Shown one piece after another: positions 39,079 to 47,984 of a DNA stretch of 64,000 bases. Origin of the DNA: Selaginella moellendorffii (taxonomy: Eukaryota > Streptophyta > Lycopodiopsida > Selaginellales > Selaginellaceae); contig NW_003314294.1 of NCBI RefSeq assembly GCF_000143415.4, positions 985,070-1,049,069 on the forward strand, read 5' to 3'. The notes under the pieces are model-generated. The model was not told the DNA's origin and did not search any database. It saw only the letters and a program-made list of their open reading frames with translations. Position numbers and translations under genes: made by a program. Each line of letters starts with the position of its first letter. Within the stretch, counting starts at the first letter, position 1.

Positions 39079-40368
39079 CTAGACGAGAGCAATGCTGCTC
39101 TCTCCACCCGGTGGCTTTCTGATGCCACCAACGCAGTCGCGAGGAGCGGGCTTGTCGTCGGCAAAGATGTCACTTCCACTCATCTCTCGGAGCTTGGCAA
39201 CGCTGACGGGCTTCTCGGCGGACGCGGGAGGGTCGCCTTTGAAGATGTTGTTGCCGCTGAGTTCAGCCATTTTCTGGTCGTGAACTTTCCTAGCCGCAAC
39301 TTCGGACGTCTCCGAGCCAAACAGGATCTGGCTTCGCCCACCAGCGGGCTGAGAAACAACAAACTTTCAATCGAGAAAAAGATCGAGCAAACTCACTCAC
39401 ATTCGAGACTTTGACAGACGTGCGCACGTTTCGAGGGGCCGCCTCCGCCGGCTTCACTTCCTTGGGCTCTTCCCTTGCTTCCAAATTCCTGTTGAGCGAC
39501 CTCGGGGGTAGCACGGGCGGAGGGCCGAAGATGTTGCTGCCAACAAGCTCTTTTGCTTTGAAACTGGAGCGCGAGCGCCCCTGCTGGATGTCTGCATACG
39601 TCTCGGACGTGCCACTCAGCTCTTTCTGCTTGGCAACTTCGTGAATCGCCGTTAGTTTCTTCGGAGAGGCGCACTCCTCCACAGCAAAGTTGATTTGGCT
39701 TACACCGCCAGCCGGCTGCAAAAGTGGGCGAAAGCTAGAAAGAACAAAAAAAGCACTATAAAAGTTTCACCTGGTGCATACGAACGCCCGTTCGCTCTGG
39801 AACACCGTTGGCAGAGTCGGTCCCATCAGTCAGAATCCCACTCCCAAACATTTCTCTCCTCTTGGTGTCAGAACCAGGTCGCCTTCTCGAGACAAAACTT
39901 TTTAGCTATGAGGATTCTTGCTTTCCAGTTCTCTTCGCTGTAAAGAAGAGAGAAGGACAAAGAAGAAAAGGCCATACATACCTCTTGAGGAGTGCCTCGG
40001 CCTCTTCAGCAGTTATCTGGTCTCCAAACTTTAGTGTGCTCACTCCTCCAGCAGGCTGGAATCTCAGGAAAGACAAAAGAACATGAGAAGAGCTTCACTC
40101 CATTCACTATTCCATTGTAAAAACATCTATCTATCTCACGAAATAAATGGAAGCCAAGCGAGAAAAACTCTACCTGATGCATGCGAATCGTTGGACGCCC
40201 CACTGGACTCCCATTCTCGGTAGCGGCATTTCTCTCGTAATACGATGGCGATCTTGGAGCGGCAGCTTGATCCTGGGACAAATCCGGGCCCTCGGACCAG
40301 CTGAAGAGATCGAAAGTGGTAGCGCCTCCTGGCGGCATTTGCCCTCTCTTGACGGGACTGTTCTCCAT
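39079..40368 (-). CDS. DUF4057 plant-specific protein
   Basis: Plant-only protein of the DUF4057 family, made of repeated short motifs ending in I/F-G or I-F-x-D. Start ATG 40368 (MENSPVKRGQMPPGGATTFD). Exons carry FDLFSWSEGPDLSQDQ; TPAGGVSTLKFGDQIT-like sequence at about 40060-40000; PAGGVSQINFAVEECASPKK, KQKELSGTSETYADIQQG, KELVGSNIFGPPPVLPPRSL, APRNVRTSVKVSN; and last PAGGRSQILFGSETSEV, MAELSGNNIFKGDPPAS, KLREMSGSDIFADDK and the conserved end GGIRKPPGGESSIALV, stop 39081-39079. The PAGG..(I/L)xFG unit recurs about four times. Function is not established; known homologues are expressed widely. Part of its 3' end is duplicated at 34.4-34.6 kb. Confidence 0.88.
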
Positions 40369-40741
40369 CGCCACTCCTCTGGCAAGAGAAGAGAGCAAGA
40401 AACGAGAGCTGAGAGAAGGCCTACATTCTTTGAAACAACGCGCATTACCTTGCTCAGATCCAGCAAGAACCAGGAACTCCAATGCCAGATCCCGCGGAAG
40501 TCGCTGTTATTCTTGGGTGGCCGGCGCCATCGATTGAGCGAGCGTCGTGGTGCCCTGGCGCAACCCTCGGAAGAATGTGAAGAGGAAGAATTTATTATTT
40601 TTCGAAACCCTCCTAGGAATATCCTACGTCATCAACAGAATATCCATGAACAGTGGGAGAATCAAAGCTAGCGGAGTATACTGGTCAACAGAATATGGCT
40701 ACTTATAGACAGAATATTCTTAAAGTTGATTGATTTTATGC

Positions 40742-42079
40742 CTAGCTGGGGAGAAGCACGCCGCCATGGATCCACGCCACGGCTGAGAAACTAATGAGAC
40801 CAGCCAAGAGCGTCGCGAGAATGCTTAAGCAAGCGTACGCATAGCCACACCTCTTCCATCCCACTGCGCGACGCTCCAGCCAGTAAATCTCCGCTGCGAG
40901 CGTGGACACCGTGCTCATGCACCCCAGCATTCCAAATTGGATCCCTCCAGACACTAGCAGCAGCTGGTGATTCGATACCTGTGAGAGACAGATCCACGAG
41001 AGCTCTCAGCTAGAAACTCGAAACCATCGAGAAACTCTGGAAGAACTTACCACCCCGAGGAGCTCCAGGATGTTGAGGACGAACTCGGCCAAGGAGGCAG
41101 TGACGTTGGCACACAGAGTCCCCGTTGGAAGCCAGGGGAGCCTTCCAGCGACGCCCCGGCCATTGAGATTGGAGAGCCACCAGCGGAGCCACACTCCCAG
41201 AGGAGCGAGCGTACAAGCTATCCATAGCTTCTTCCTCCTGTAGCCGTTCTCTCGAAACAGCAGGAAGAAAGCCATCGTCCAGAGGCCAATGCCGAGGAAC
41301 ACAAAGAGGAGGAGCTGCGTGGTGTGCCTCCAGTAGAGATTCTTCGGCTTCTTCGACTTTGAGGTTTCGGTGGTGGCATCATCCAGTTTGCATGCCAGGA
41401 GCAAGTTTGCGGAATCAATGCCAATGAGCAGAGACATCATAGCCAGCTCCATTCCTAGAAATTCTTTGGAGTTAGCTGAAGAACTCGACCGACTTACCCA
41501 GGAGAAAGCCCAACAATCCTCTCACCCAGCAGCCGGCAGTGATGATCCTCATCATGCTTTGCGACCACGACGCAAACGTGGTGATGCTTCCCATCAAACC
41601 GGTAGAAAGTCCCACCGCTAAGTGCTCGGAGAAGTGTGCTATCTCTTTCTTGAGCACAACTCCCACCCAGCCCATGAAGAAACATCCGAGCTAAAGAAGA
41701 AAAACAAAAGCCACTCGAAAGAGGAAAAGGAAGATCTTTGGGTACCATATTGGCTGGAAGATCGATGAACAAAGCACTGCTTGTATCCGTAACTTGAGCT
41801 ATGGTCGGGCCAAAGAGCTGCTCCAGTCCATACCTCAAGAGCACCTAGAAGCGCCACTCGCATTCTCAAATTTTCTGGAGCAACGGAAGAAATCGCCAAA
41901 ACTTACTCCAAGAATCCCAAATGTTGCTAGGTGGGCGAGCACCGACACCTGATCTAGCAGCACACACACCTCCCGATCCTGTCTAGACAAGCTTTAGCAA
42001 CCTGCATTGCGATCCCGAGCGCAAGACGCACCTCTGCGAAGGCGTCCGCGGCCGCCATCTTCTCCACATCCTCTTCCAT
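40742..42079 (-). CDS. FEX: FEX/CrcB-type fluoride exporter
   Basis: Eukaryotic double-domain fluoride export protein, plasma-membrane channel that removes F-. Start ATG 42079 (MEEDVEKMAAADAFAE). Exon 2 joins in phase as DREVCVLLDQVSVLAHLATF; then VLLRYGLEQLFGPTIAQV; LGCFFMGWVGVVLKK; and the first CrcB signature GLSTGLMGSITTFASWSQ. After the central helices (LLLFVFLGIGLWTMAFFLLF; LAPLGVWLRWWLSNLNGR) comes LPTGTLCANVTASLAEFVLN and the second signature GIQFGMLGCMSTVSTLAAE. It ends with LISFSAVAWIHGGVLLPS at stop 40744-40742. Both halves contain the Gly/Ser/Thr-rich pore motif. About nine helices, six exons, introns about 50-60 nt. GGTTTAGGG (42108-42100) ends 20 nt before the ATG. Confidence 0.88.
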
Positions 42080-42369
42080 CGCGTGGATGGACTCAAGAGC
42101 CCTAAACCAAAAATGGAATCCGATCCAATCCGATCCAGGCAGATCGAGGCGAGCGAGCGATGCGAGCGAGAGATGGCGTTGGCGTGATGTGATGGAAGTG
42201 GCCAATCACGATCAAGTGTGGCTGTAGCGTGTGCGCGACGGTGGGAAGAGAATCAACAGATCGGGCCCGGGAATTCGATCAAAAGGGGAACGTTCAAAGG
42301 AACATCCCAGTCGCGATTCCTTTTTCTTTTCCCTTTCCATGTCAAGCAAGCACCGAGCGTGCGATCCCG

Positions 42370-42426
42370 CGGGCCCCCATTTCAAAAACCCCTAAACCCT
42401 AGAAAACGATAAACCCTAAACCCTAC
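42370..42426. repeat. Interstitial telomere-like CCCTAAA cluster
   Basis: Four imperfect AAACCCTA units within about 55 bp (ACCCCTAAACCCTAGAAAA, then ATAAACCCTAAACCCTA). Plant-type telomere repeat composition, but short and interrupted, so more likely a promoter telo-box cluster or repair scar than a chromosome end. Confidence 0.6.
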
Positions 42427-42482
42427 CATCTCATCACGTTTATCACACCCCATGTTTATCTAAATCGATTAAGGCACATTAT

Positions 42483-42568
42483 ATGTCGTGAAAGATTCCA
42501 TGGGCCTCTCACGGATACCCATTGTGGGCATATGCCACGATCATAAGATTCCAAGAGATTATATTCCT
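42483..42568 (-). pseudogene. PPR gene fragment copied from the 52-54 kb PPR gene
   Basis: The 86 bp match 52673-52758 with about four differences, in the same orientation. They encode the repeat block around RNIISWNLMIAAYAHKG. Nothing on either side matches, so this is an isolated, recent fragment without start or stop. Confidence 0.85.
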
Positions 42569-42797
42569 ATCACCCATCCCAAGTCTTTATTCTTGTCAAC
42601 CGCATTTTCTGCAGATTAGCCAAACATTGCTTAGATATTTTTTATGAACCTTATCCTGTGATGAATAATTCTGCAATACTGTTGGATTATCAGACGAGAC
42701 CAGAGTTTCTAGAAGATCATCAAATTGACTTGCAACAAACATTGGGAGAGCCAAATTTCAGTAAGATTTGAGGGTTTGACGCTGGACGGGCAGATGA

Positions 42798-44640
42798 GGA
42801 CGAGAAGGATACACTTCAACTGTGGGGCAACAAAATAGAAGGTTACAAGAGTTACACGTACCAGAGATCGCAACGCGTCCAAATAAATGCTTGGGCTCTC
42901 TTCCTGGCGAGCTGGTGCCATACGTGACAATTGCTCGGTCCGAGACTCCATTTCGCTTCACAAGAGAACGAGAGCGCAAGTAAGCTCATCGATTCTTAGC
43001 ACCTTGGAAATTTACTCTTCTCTCTCGCAATGAATTGATCGATTGCAATGCTACAGGTATGGACCAGTGTTCAAGACGAGCTTGCTGACGGGCAAGACTA
43101 TCATGATCACTGATGTGGAGGGTGTCAAGTTTGTTCTCCACAACGAGGGTGTTCTCTTCGAGACGGGCTATCCCCAATCGCTCAAGGATGTCCTGGGCGA
43201 GCGCGCGATGCTCTTCCATCACGGTGACTTGCAAAAGAGAATGCACGCCATGCTAAAGAGGTTTGTGAGCTCCACGCCCCTCAAGAAGTATCTCACGCGA
43301 GAGATGGAACTCCTCACTAAGCAAGGCATGAGTACGTGGAGCAGAGGCCAAAGGATTCTTCTCCAGGACGAGATCCAAAGGGTTACTACCTGAACATTTT
43401 CTCTGAAGTTTGATCACAAATCCTTTCGTTTTTATTTCAGATCACCCACGACTTTTTGATGAAGCAATTGTTTGGATTGGAGCCTGGCAAGCTTTCCACA
43501 ACCATATTGGAAGAGTTTAACACCCTCATGGCGGGGATCATTGGTGTTCCTATGATGATTCCAGGGACTCCATACTTCAAAGCAATGAAGGTACTCTTAC
43601 ATTTTTTTATATTTCAAAACTTTAAATTCTTCTTTCAAAATCAGGCAAGGGAGAAGCTGTCCCAGATTATAATGGATATGGTGGCTGCTCGAAGGGCCAG
43701 ACCAGACATAGAGCACAAAGACATCCTCAATGCATTGATCGAAGAAGTGAAAGAAGAAGATGGTGATGTGGAGAAGATTATAATCGACAATGTTTTGGTC
43801 AACATTGCAAATGCAGAGGGTATTCCGGCAATCGTCATTGCTTTTGCTGTGAAAAACTTATCAGAAACTCCCAAAGCACTCGAGCACATCAGAGTAAGAA
43901 AATTCCATTCCAAGATTCTCTAGATCCTTAACTTTCCAGAATCTCTAATGCAGGAAGAGAACCTTGCAATCAAGAGGGGAAAAGATTCGAATGAAGGCCT
44001 TTCTTGGAATGACTACATGTCTTTAGAGTTCACCCAAGCTGTAAGTTTTTTCTCTTTAAATTATGTATTGAGAAAGAATTCAGGTTTTTAACGAGACACT
44101 TCGTCTTGCCAATGGAGCTCAAGGAGTAATGCGGAAAGCCCTCAAAGACGTGGAATACAGAGGTAATTCACAATTTAAGAATCCACTAGTCTAACACTCC
44201 ATGGAAATTCATTCAAGGTTACATAATTCCCAAGGGCTGGACAGTGCTTCCTTATTTTCTCAACATCCACTTCGATGAAAATATGTTTCCAAATCCAACT
44301 AAGTTCCACCCATGGCGCTGGCTAGAGGTAAAGATTATGACTTCTCACAAATTACGTTTTATTCTCCTACTTATCAGAAAAACATTCCATCAACTTATGT
44401 GCTTCCTTTTGGTGGTGGGTCGAGATTGTGTCCGGGCCAAGAGCTTGCTAGAGTCCAGACTGCAGTGTTTCTTCACCATTTCGTCACGCAGTTCAAGTAT
44501 AATTTATCTTTTCTGGTTAAACATTTCATTAACAACATAATGTATTGAACAGATGGGATGCAGAGCCAGAAACGGTGATCAACTTTCCGAAGATCAGCAC
44601 CAGAAACCATGTCCCAGTTGTGCTGTACGATCTACACTAA
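42798..44640 (+). CDS. Cytochrome P450, clan 85-like, 5' end not found
   Basis: Nine or so exons. A first exon with no ATG (open from 42798, after an in-frame TGA) ends at 42979 and encodes GSLPGELVPYVTIARSETPF and RFTRERERK. It joins in phase to 43057 (YGPVFKTSLLTGKTIMITD). Later: LGERAMLFHHGDLQKRMHAM (C-helix), LMKQLFGLEP, MAGIIGVPMMIPGTPYFKAM, ILNALIEEVKEEDGD, the K-helix ExxR in VFNETLRLANG, YIIPKGWTVLPYFLNIHFDE, FHPWRW, and the heme loop PFGGGSRLCPGQELARVQ with its ligand cysteine. Stop 44638-44640. The I-helix reads IANAEGIPAIVIAF, lacking the usual acid-Thr oxygen-activation pair. The N-terminal membrane anchor is not visible: either an upstream exon is missed or the gene is 5'-truncated. 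Similar to clan 85 (CYP90/716/720-like); subfamily and substrate unknown. Confidence 0.75.
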
Positions 44641-44925
44641 TTAGTATGGACTCGTGTACCAAGGTTTTGGACCACCAACAACAAGGATCAAAGTGAAGAA
44701 GATGGTTTTTATGTCAAGGACTTAGGAGGGATCTAAGGAATTATGATTGTGAGGACAATTTCCGGAATAATCACAGGAATGGGACTGCTGTAAGGTTCTT
44801 TGAGGAGCTAGAAACACTAGGGCTCTTGCTTAAAAAGATCTGTATCTCTCAAGACGTAAGAAGTGCCATGAGGCCCCAAGAAACGAATACCAACTTTTTT
44901 TTGGCATGAGTTCTAGGGTAAAATA

Positions 44926-45446
44926 GTGATGTTTTCGGTCGATTCGACGATCAGTGCTGTTGGAAGCGTTGGCCTCTTTTCCTCAAGTTTGGAGAGCAAG
45001 TGCACGAAAGCACTCTCCCAAGAGAACCCGCAACACAAGACAGAAATACTGCAGGTAATTCAGAGAGACCGAGTGCATGGATCCGGACTGATTTCTTTTC
45101 TCATCTCGCAGGAGCTTCGCAACATCAGGGTGGAGCTCCAGAAGGACAACGAGATCAAAAAGCGCTTCCATGATAATCTAATGTGGGGTCTTGGGACTTA
45201 TGTAGTATTGTGTGTGATTGCGACTTTGACGGATTATGTCAGTGACTTTCAAGGTTCCGATCTCTACATGTTCTTCTTTTTATATGAAGCATACATACAT
45301 CCAATGAAAAAATCATGTGTTCCTCTAATCTTCATCTGCTTATTCTAAGTACAAGAAGGAACGTCAAGGTCTATGATAAGCTCTGAGGGAAGTATGCCGC
45401 AAGCAAGCGCTTTGCACCGGGTGAAACTTAGCATTAATTCTTTCTA
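44926..45446 (+). CDS. Hypothetical small coiled-coil plus membrane-helix protein
   Basis: ATG 44926 (MMFSVDSTISAVGSVGLFSS). A 57-nt GT-AG intron (about 45055-45111) splices in phase, giving KTEILQ|ELRNIRVELQKDNEIKKRF, a short amphipathic coil, then a hydrophobic helix (GLGTYVVLCVIATLTDYV). A second intron (donor near 45254, acceptor TTCTAAG near 45349) would lead to VQEGTSRSMISSEGSMPQAS and a stop near 45446; without it the frame ends at 45348. I do not recognise the family. A small anchored protein is plausible; coding status is uncertain. Confidence 0.35.
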
Positions 45447-45906
45447 GTAAGCAGTATGTCTCCCCGAAGAAACCAACGAAGTAGCGAAGCTGAAAGAGCT
45501 CAGTACGTCCGAGACATATGCAAAGCGAAAGAGCTCGTTTTCTGAGTCTTTGTGTTACAAAGTGACTCTCTTTCTCTTCTTTCTTATCGCTTTGAGTGTG
45601 GGCTCAGTGAAGTGTCGCAGCAGTGCAAGCAAAGGTACTACTGAATTTTGTTTTTTCACTTTCCGTATTCCGTGTTCGAGCCTAACAATGCTTTCTGTAG
45701 TGCTTATAAGTACAAGAGACAAAGAGGAGGGGGTTTCTAGCGTCTCCACTATCATAAATAACGTCCAAGCGAAGAAAAGGTCTGTGCCGCTATAGCGTTT
45801 GACAGAGGTGATCTTTGATCTTTAGAGGCGAGCCAGGCGGCCATCCGTTGTCAAAGATATGTTTCAAGCGTCAGTGGCTTCCGAATCTGGGCTGCTGTCT
45901 TGAACC
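45447..45906. other. Spacer between hypothetical gene and NRAMP
   Basis: A second open stretch (about 45453-45795) encodes a hydrophobic helix (VTLFLFFLIALSVGSVKC) but has no ATG in frame and may be a further exon of the upstream hypothetical gene. Nothing else is recognisable. Confidence 0.3.
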
Positions 45907-47870
45907 TTACGCCGATTCCTGCAGCAAAGCCCGGACAGGGATCACCTCGACAACACTCAAAAGGAAAAGAGAGGCAGGCATCAAACCGTACTTGTGGAAT
46001 GACGACGACAAGGCGGCCCAGCTCCGACTGTTCATGAAAGGGAGAGCTACCAAGTAGACGATAAAAGCAGCGTAGAGACAGACGAGAATTCCCACGAGCA
46101 GCAGGATCAATATGGATCGGATCGCACTGTGGAGCAGAAACACGGCTAAGAGATAAAAGTTGATGACGACAACGAGTAGCGCAATCAGACCCGCGGCAGC
46201 CTGCACGACCACGCATCATGCGTCAAACAGGAGAAGACGTAAGAATCCAACCTTGAGGAGGCCACCGATTCTAAACGACCCCATGATCCGCTCGTTGTCA
46301 ACGAAAGTTAGCAGCGGGATGAGCGCAAACGGAAGCTGGATGGACTGGAGAACGTTGAGCCACTCGTTGAGCTGGTCGAGCTCGTTATCGGAGCTGTCGA
46401 ACGCCAGAGCGACGATGATAGTCGGAACGATGGCCACGCTGCGAGTTACCATGACTCGGATCCACTTCCGGATACGCAGGTTGAGGAAGCCGGCCATGAC
46501 GAACTGTCCGGTGTAGGTGCTGGTCATGGTGCTGCTCTGCCCGGCCGCGAGGAGGCCCGCGGCCCAGATATACTTGATGGGGAAGTTGGAGCCGCCGTAG
46601 GCATGCTGGAGGTACTCACCGGCGTTGGCGAGGCCGATGTGTTGAGCGCCGGGCTTGCCGTAGAAGCTCTTGGCGAAGACGGACATGATGAAGACGTTGA
46701 TGAGGAAGGAGAGGACGATGGCGATGGTGGACTCGATGGAGTAGTAGCGGAGGGCGTCGCGGACGTGGACCTTGTTGCTCGTGTCGATGGCCCGGGACTG
46801 GACGAGGGCCGAGTGGAGGAAGATGTTGTGGGGCATGATGACGCAGCCGACGATCCCGACGGCCTTGTCGATCGCGTTTGCTGGGACTCTGGGGATCACC
46901 AGTCCTGATCGCCATCCAGGAAAAGAGATGAGAAGCGAAGCTTGCCACCTAGAAGAACTCTAGAGAAGAACTAGAACTCTAGCGAAGAACTTGAAGAACT
47001 AACTTGAAGAACTCTAAAGAAGAACTCGTGAGAAGACGAACAACTCTAGCGAAGAACTCGAGAGAAGAACACGTAGAACTCTAGCGAATTCGAAGAAGTA
47101 CGTACCCGAGATGATGGCATTGGAGCTGGGCTGGGCTTCTGCAAAAACTCCCGCGAAGGACAGTCCCATGATCAAGATGAGGACAGCAAACAGGGCCTCG
47201 AGCTTGCGCACGCCAAAATTCTCGAGGAAGAGGAACAAGAAGCTGCGCATGAAAATCTGTGAAGCCTCGAGAGATCGATCCAGCAAAGAGGACAAGGAAG
47301 AAAGAAGGAAAATCTCTTCTTTTTTCTTCTTTCTTACCCGTAGATCCCAGTCATGAGCACTCCAGCCCAGAGGTGGATGTATCCCCGGGACAAGATCTTA
47401 AACGCGATAGCGCTGCCAATCACTTCCTGGATATCGGCGCCGATGATCGCGACCTCGGTCATGATCCATAGTACGATCTTGGTGCTGGACGGGTACTCTT
47501 CCCGGCAGAGCTCGGCGAGATGGGATCCAGTGGCGACGCCGAGGCGCGCGGCCAGGAGCTGGATCAAGAGGCCCATGGCGGTGGCGAGGAGGAGGAGCCA
47601 GAGGAGGTAGTAGCCCGCCTGGGCGCCCACCTGGAGATCGCTCTCGATGTTTCCCGGGTCCAGGTACGCAATGCTCATCAGGAATCCCGGCCCCATGAAG
47701 ATCCACAGCTTGCGCCACGAGAAATTGGGCTGCTCGCCATCGCCCTGGCCGCCAGGATCGACATCACCGACGCGCACGAGCTCCGATTTCTCGTACGCGC
47801 GCTCCTCTGCTGCTGGAGCGTCGTCGCGCGCCCGGAATTGCGATAGCAAAGGAGCGCTCTCGTCTCCCAT
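45907..47870 (-). CDS. NRAMP: NRAMP-type divalent metal transporter
   Basis: Proton-coupled Fe/Mn transporter of the NRAMP family, probably tonoplast or endosomal like Arabidopsis NRAMP2/3/4. Start ATG 47870 ([20 protein letters not shown]), with an acidic N-terminal tail. TM1 has the metal-binding [10 protein letters not shown]. Exon 1 ends near 47340 (LMTGIYG) and joins to [20 protein letters not shown] (acceptor about 47244), then [17 protein letters not shown], then exon 3 [20 protein letters not shown] with the TM6 MPHN motif ([20 protein letters not shown]). It also has [20 protein letters not shown] and [18 protein letters not shown]. Exon 4 encodes the last helices, stop 45909-45907. 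Key metal ligands (Asp and Asn in TM1, Met in TM6) are present. TAGGGTTTT ends 12 nt before the ATG. The second intron (about 46902-47112) is unusually long here and holds a degenerate repeat. Confidence 0.93.
46945..47100. repeat. Degenerate GAAGAACTCTAG tandem repeat in the NRAMP intron
   Basis: Roughly a dozen diverged copies of a 12-16 bp unit (consensus about GAAGAACTCTAGA, variants GCGAAGAACT, GAGAAGAAC) lie within NRAMP intron 2. They give the intron about four times the usual length of introns in this window. Confidence 0.8.
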
Positions 47871-47984
47871 TGCGCGAGCAGTAAAACCCTATCTTTTCCT
47901 CCACTCTGTTTTACATTCCAAGAATATTCTTATTTATAAAAACTTTATCTGTAGCTGAGAGGAATCGAGCCTGTGACCAAACTA

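Noticed and set aside
42370-42426. Telomeric repeat suggesting a chromosome end
   Set aside because: Only four imperfect units with genes continuing on both sides; better read as a telo-box cluster.
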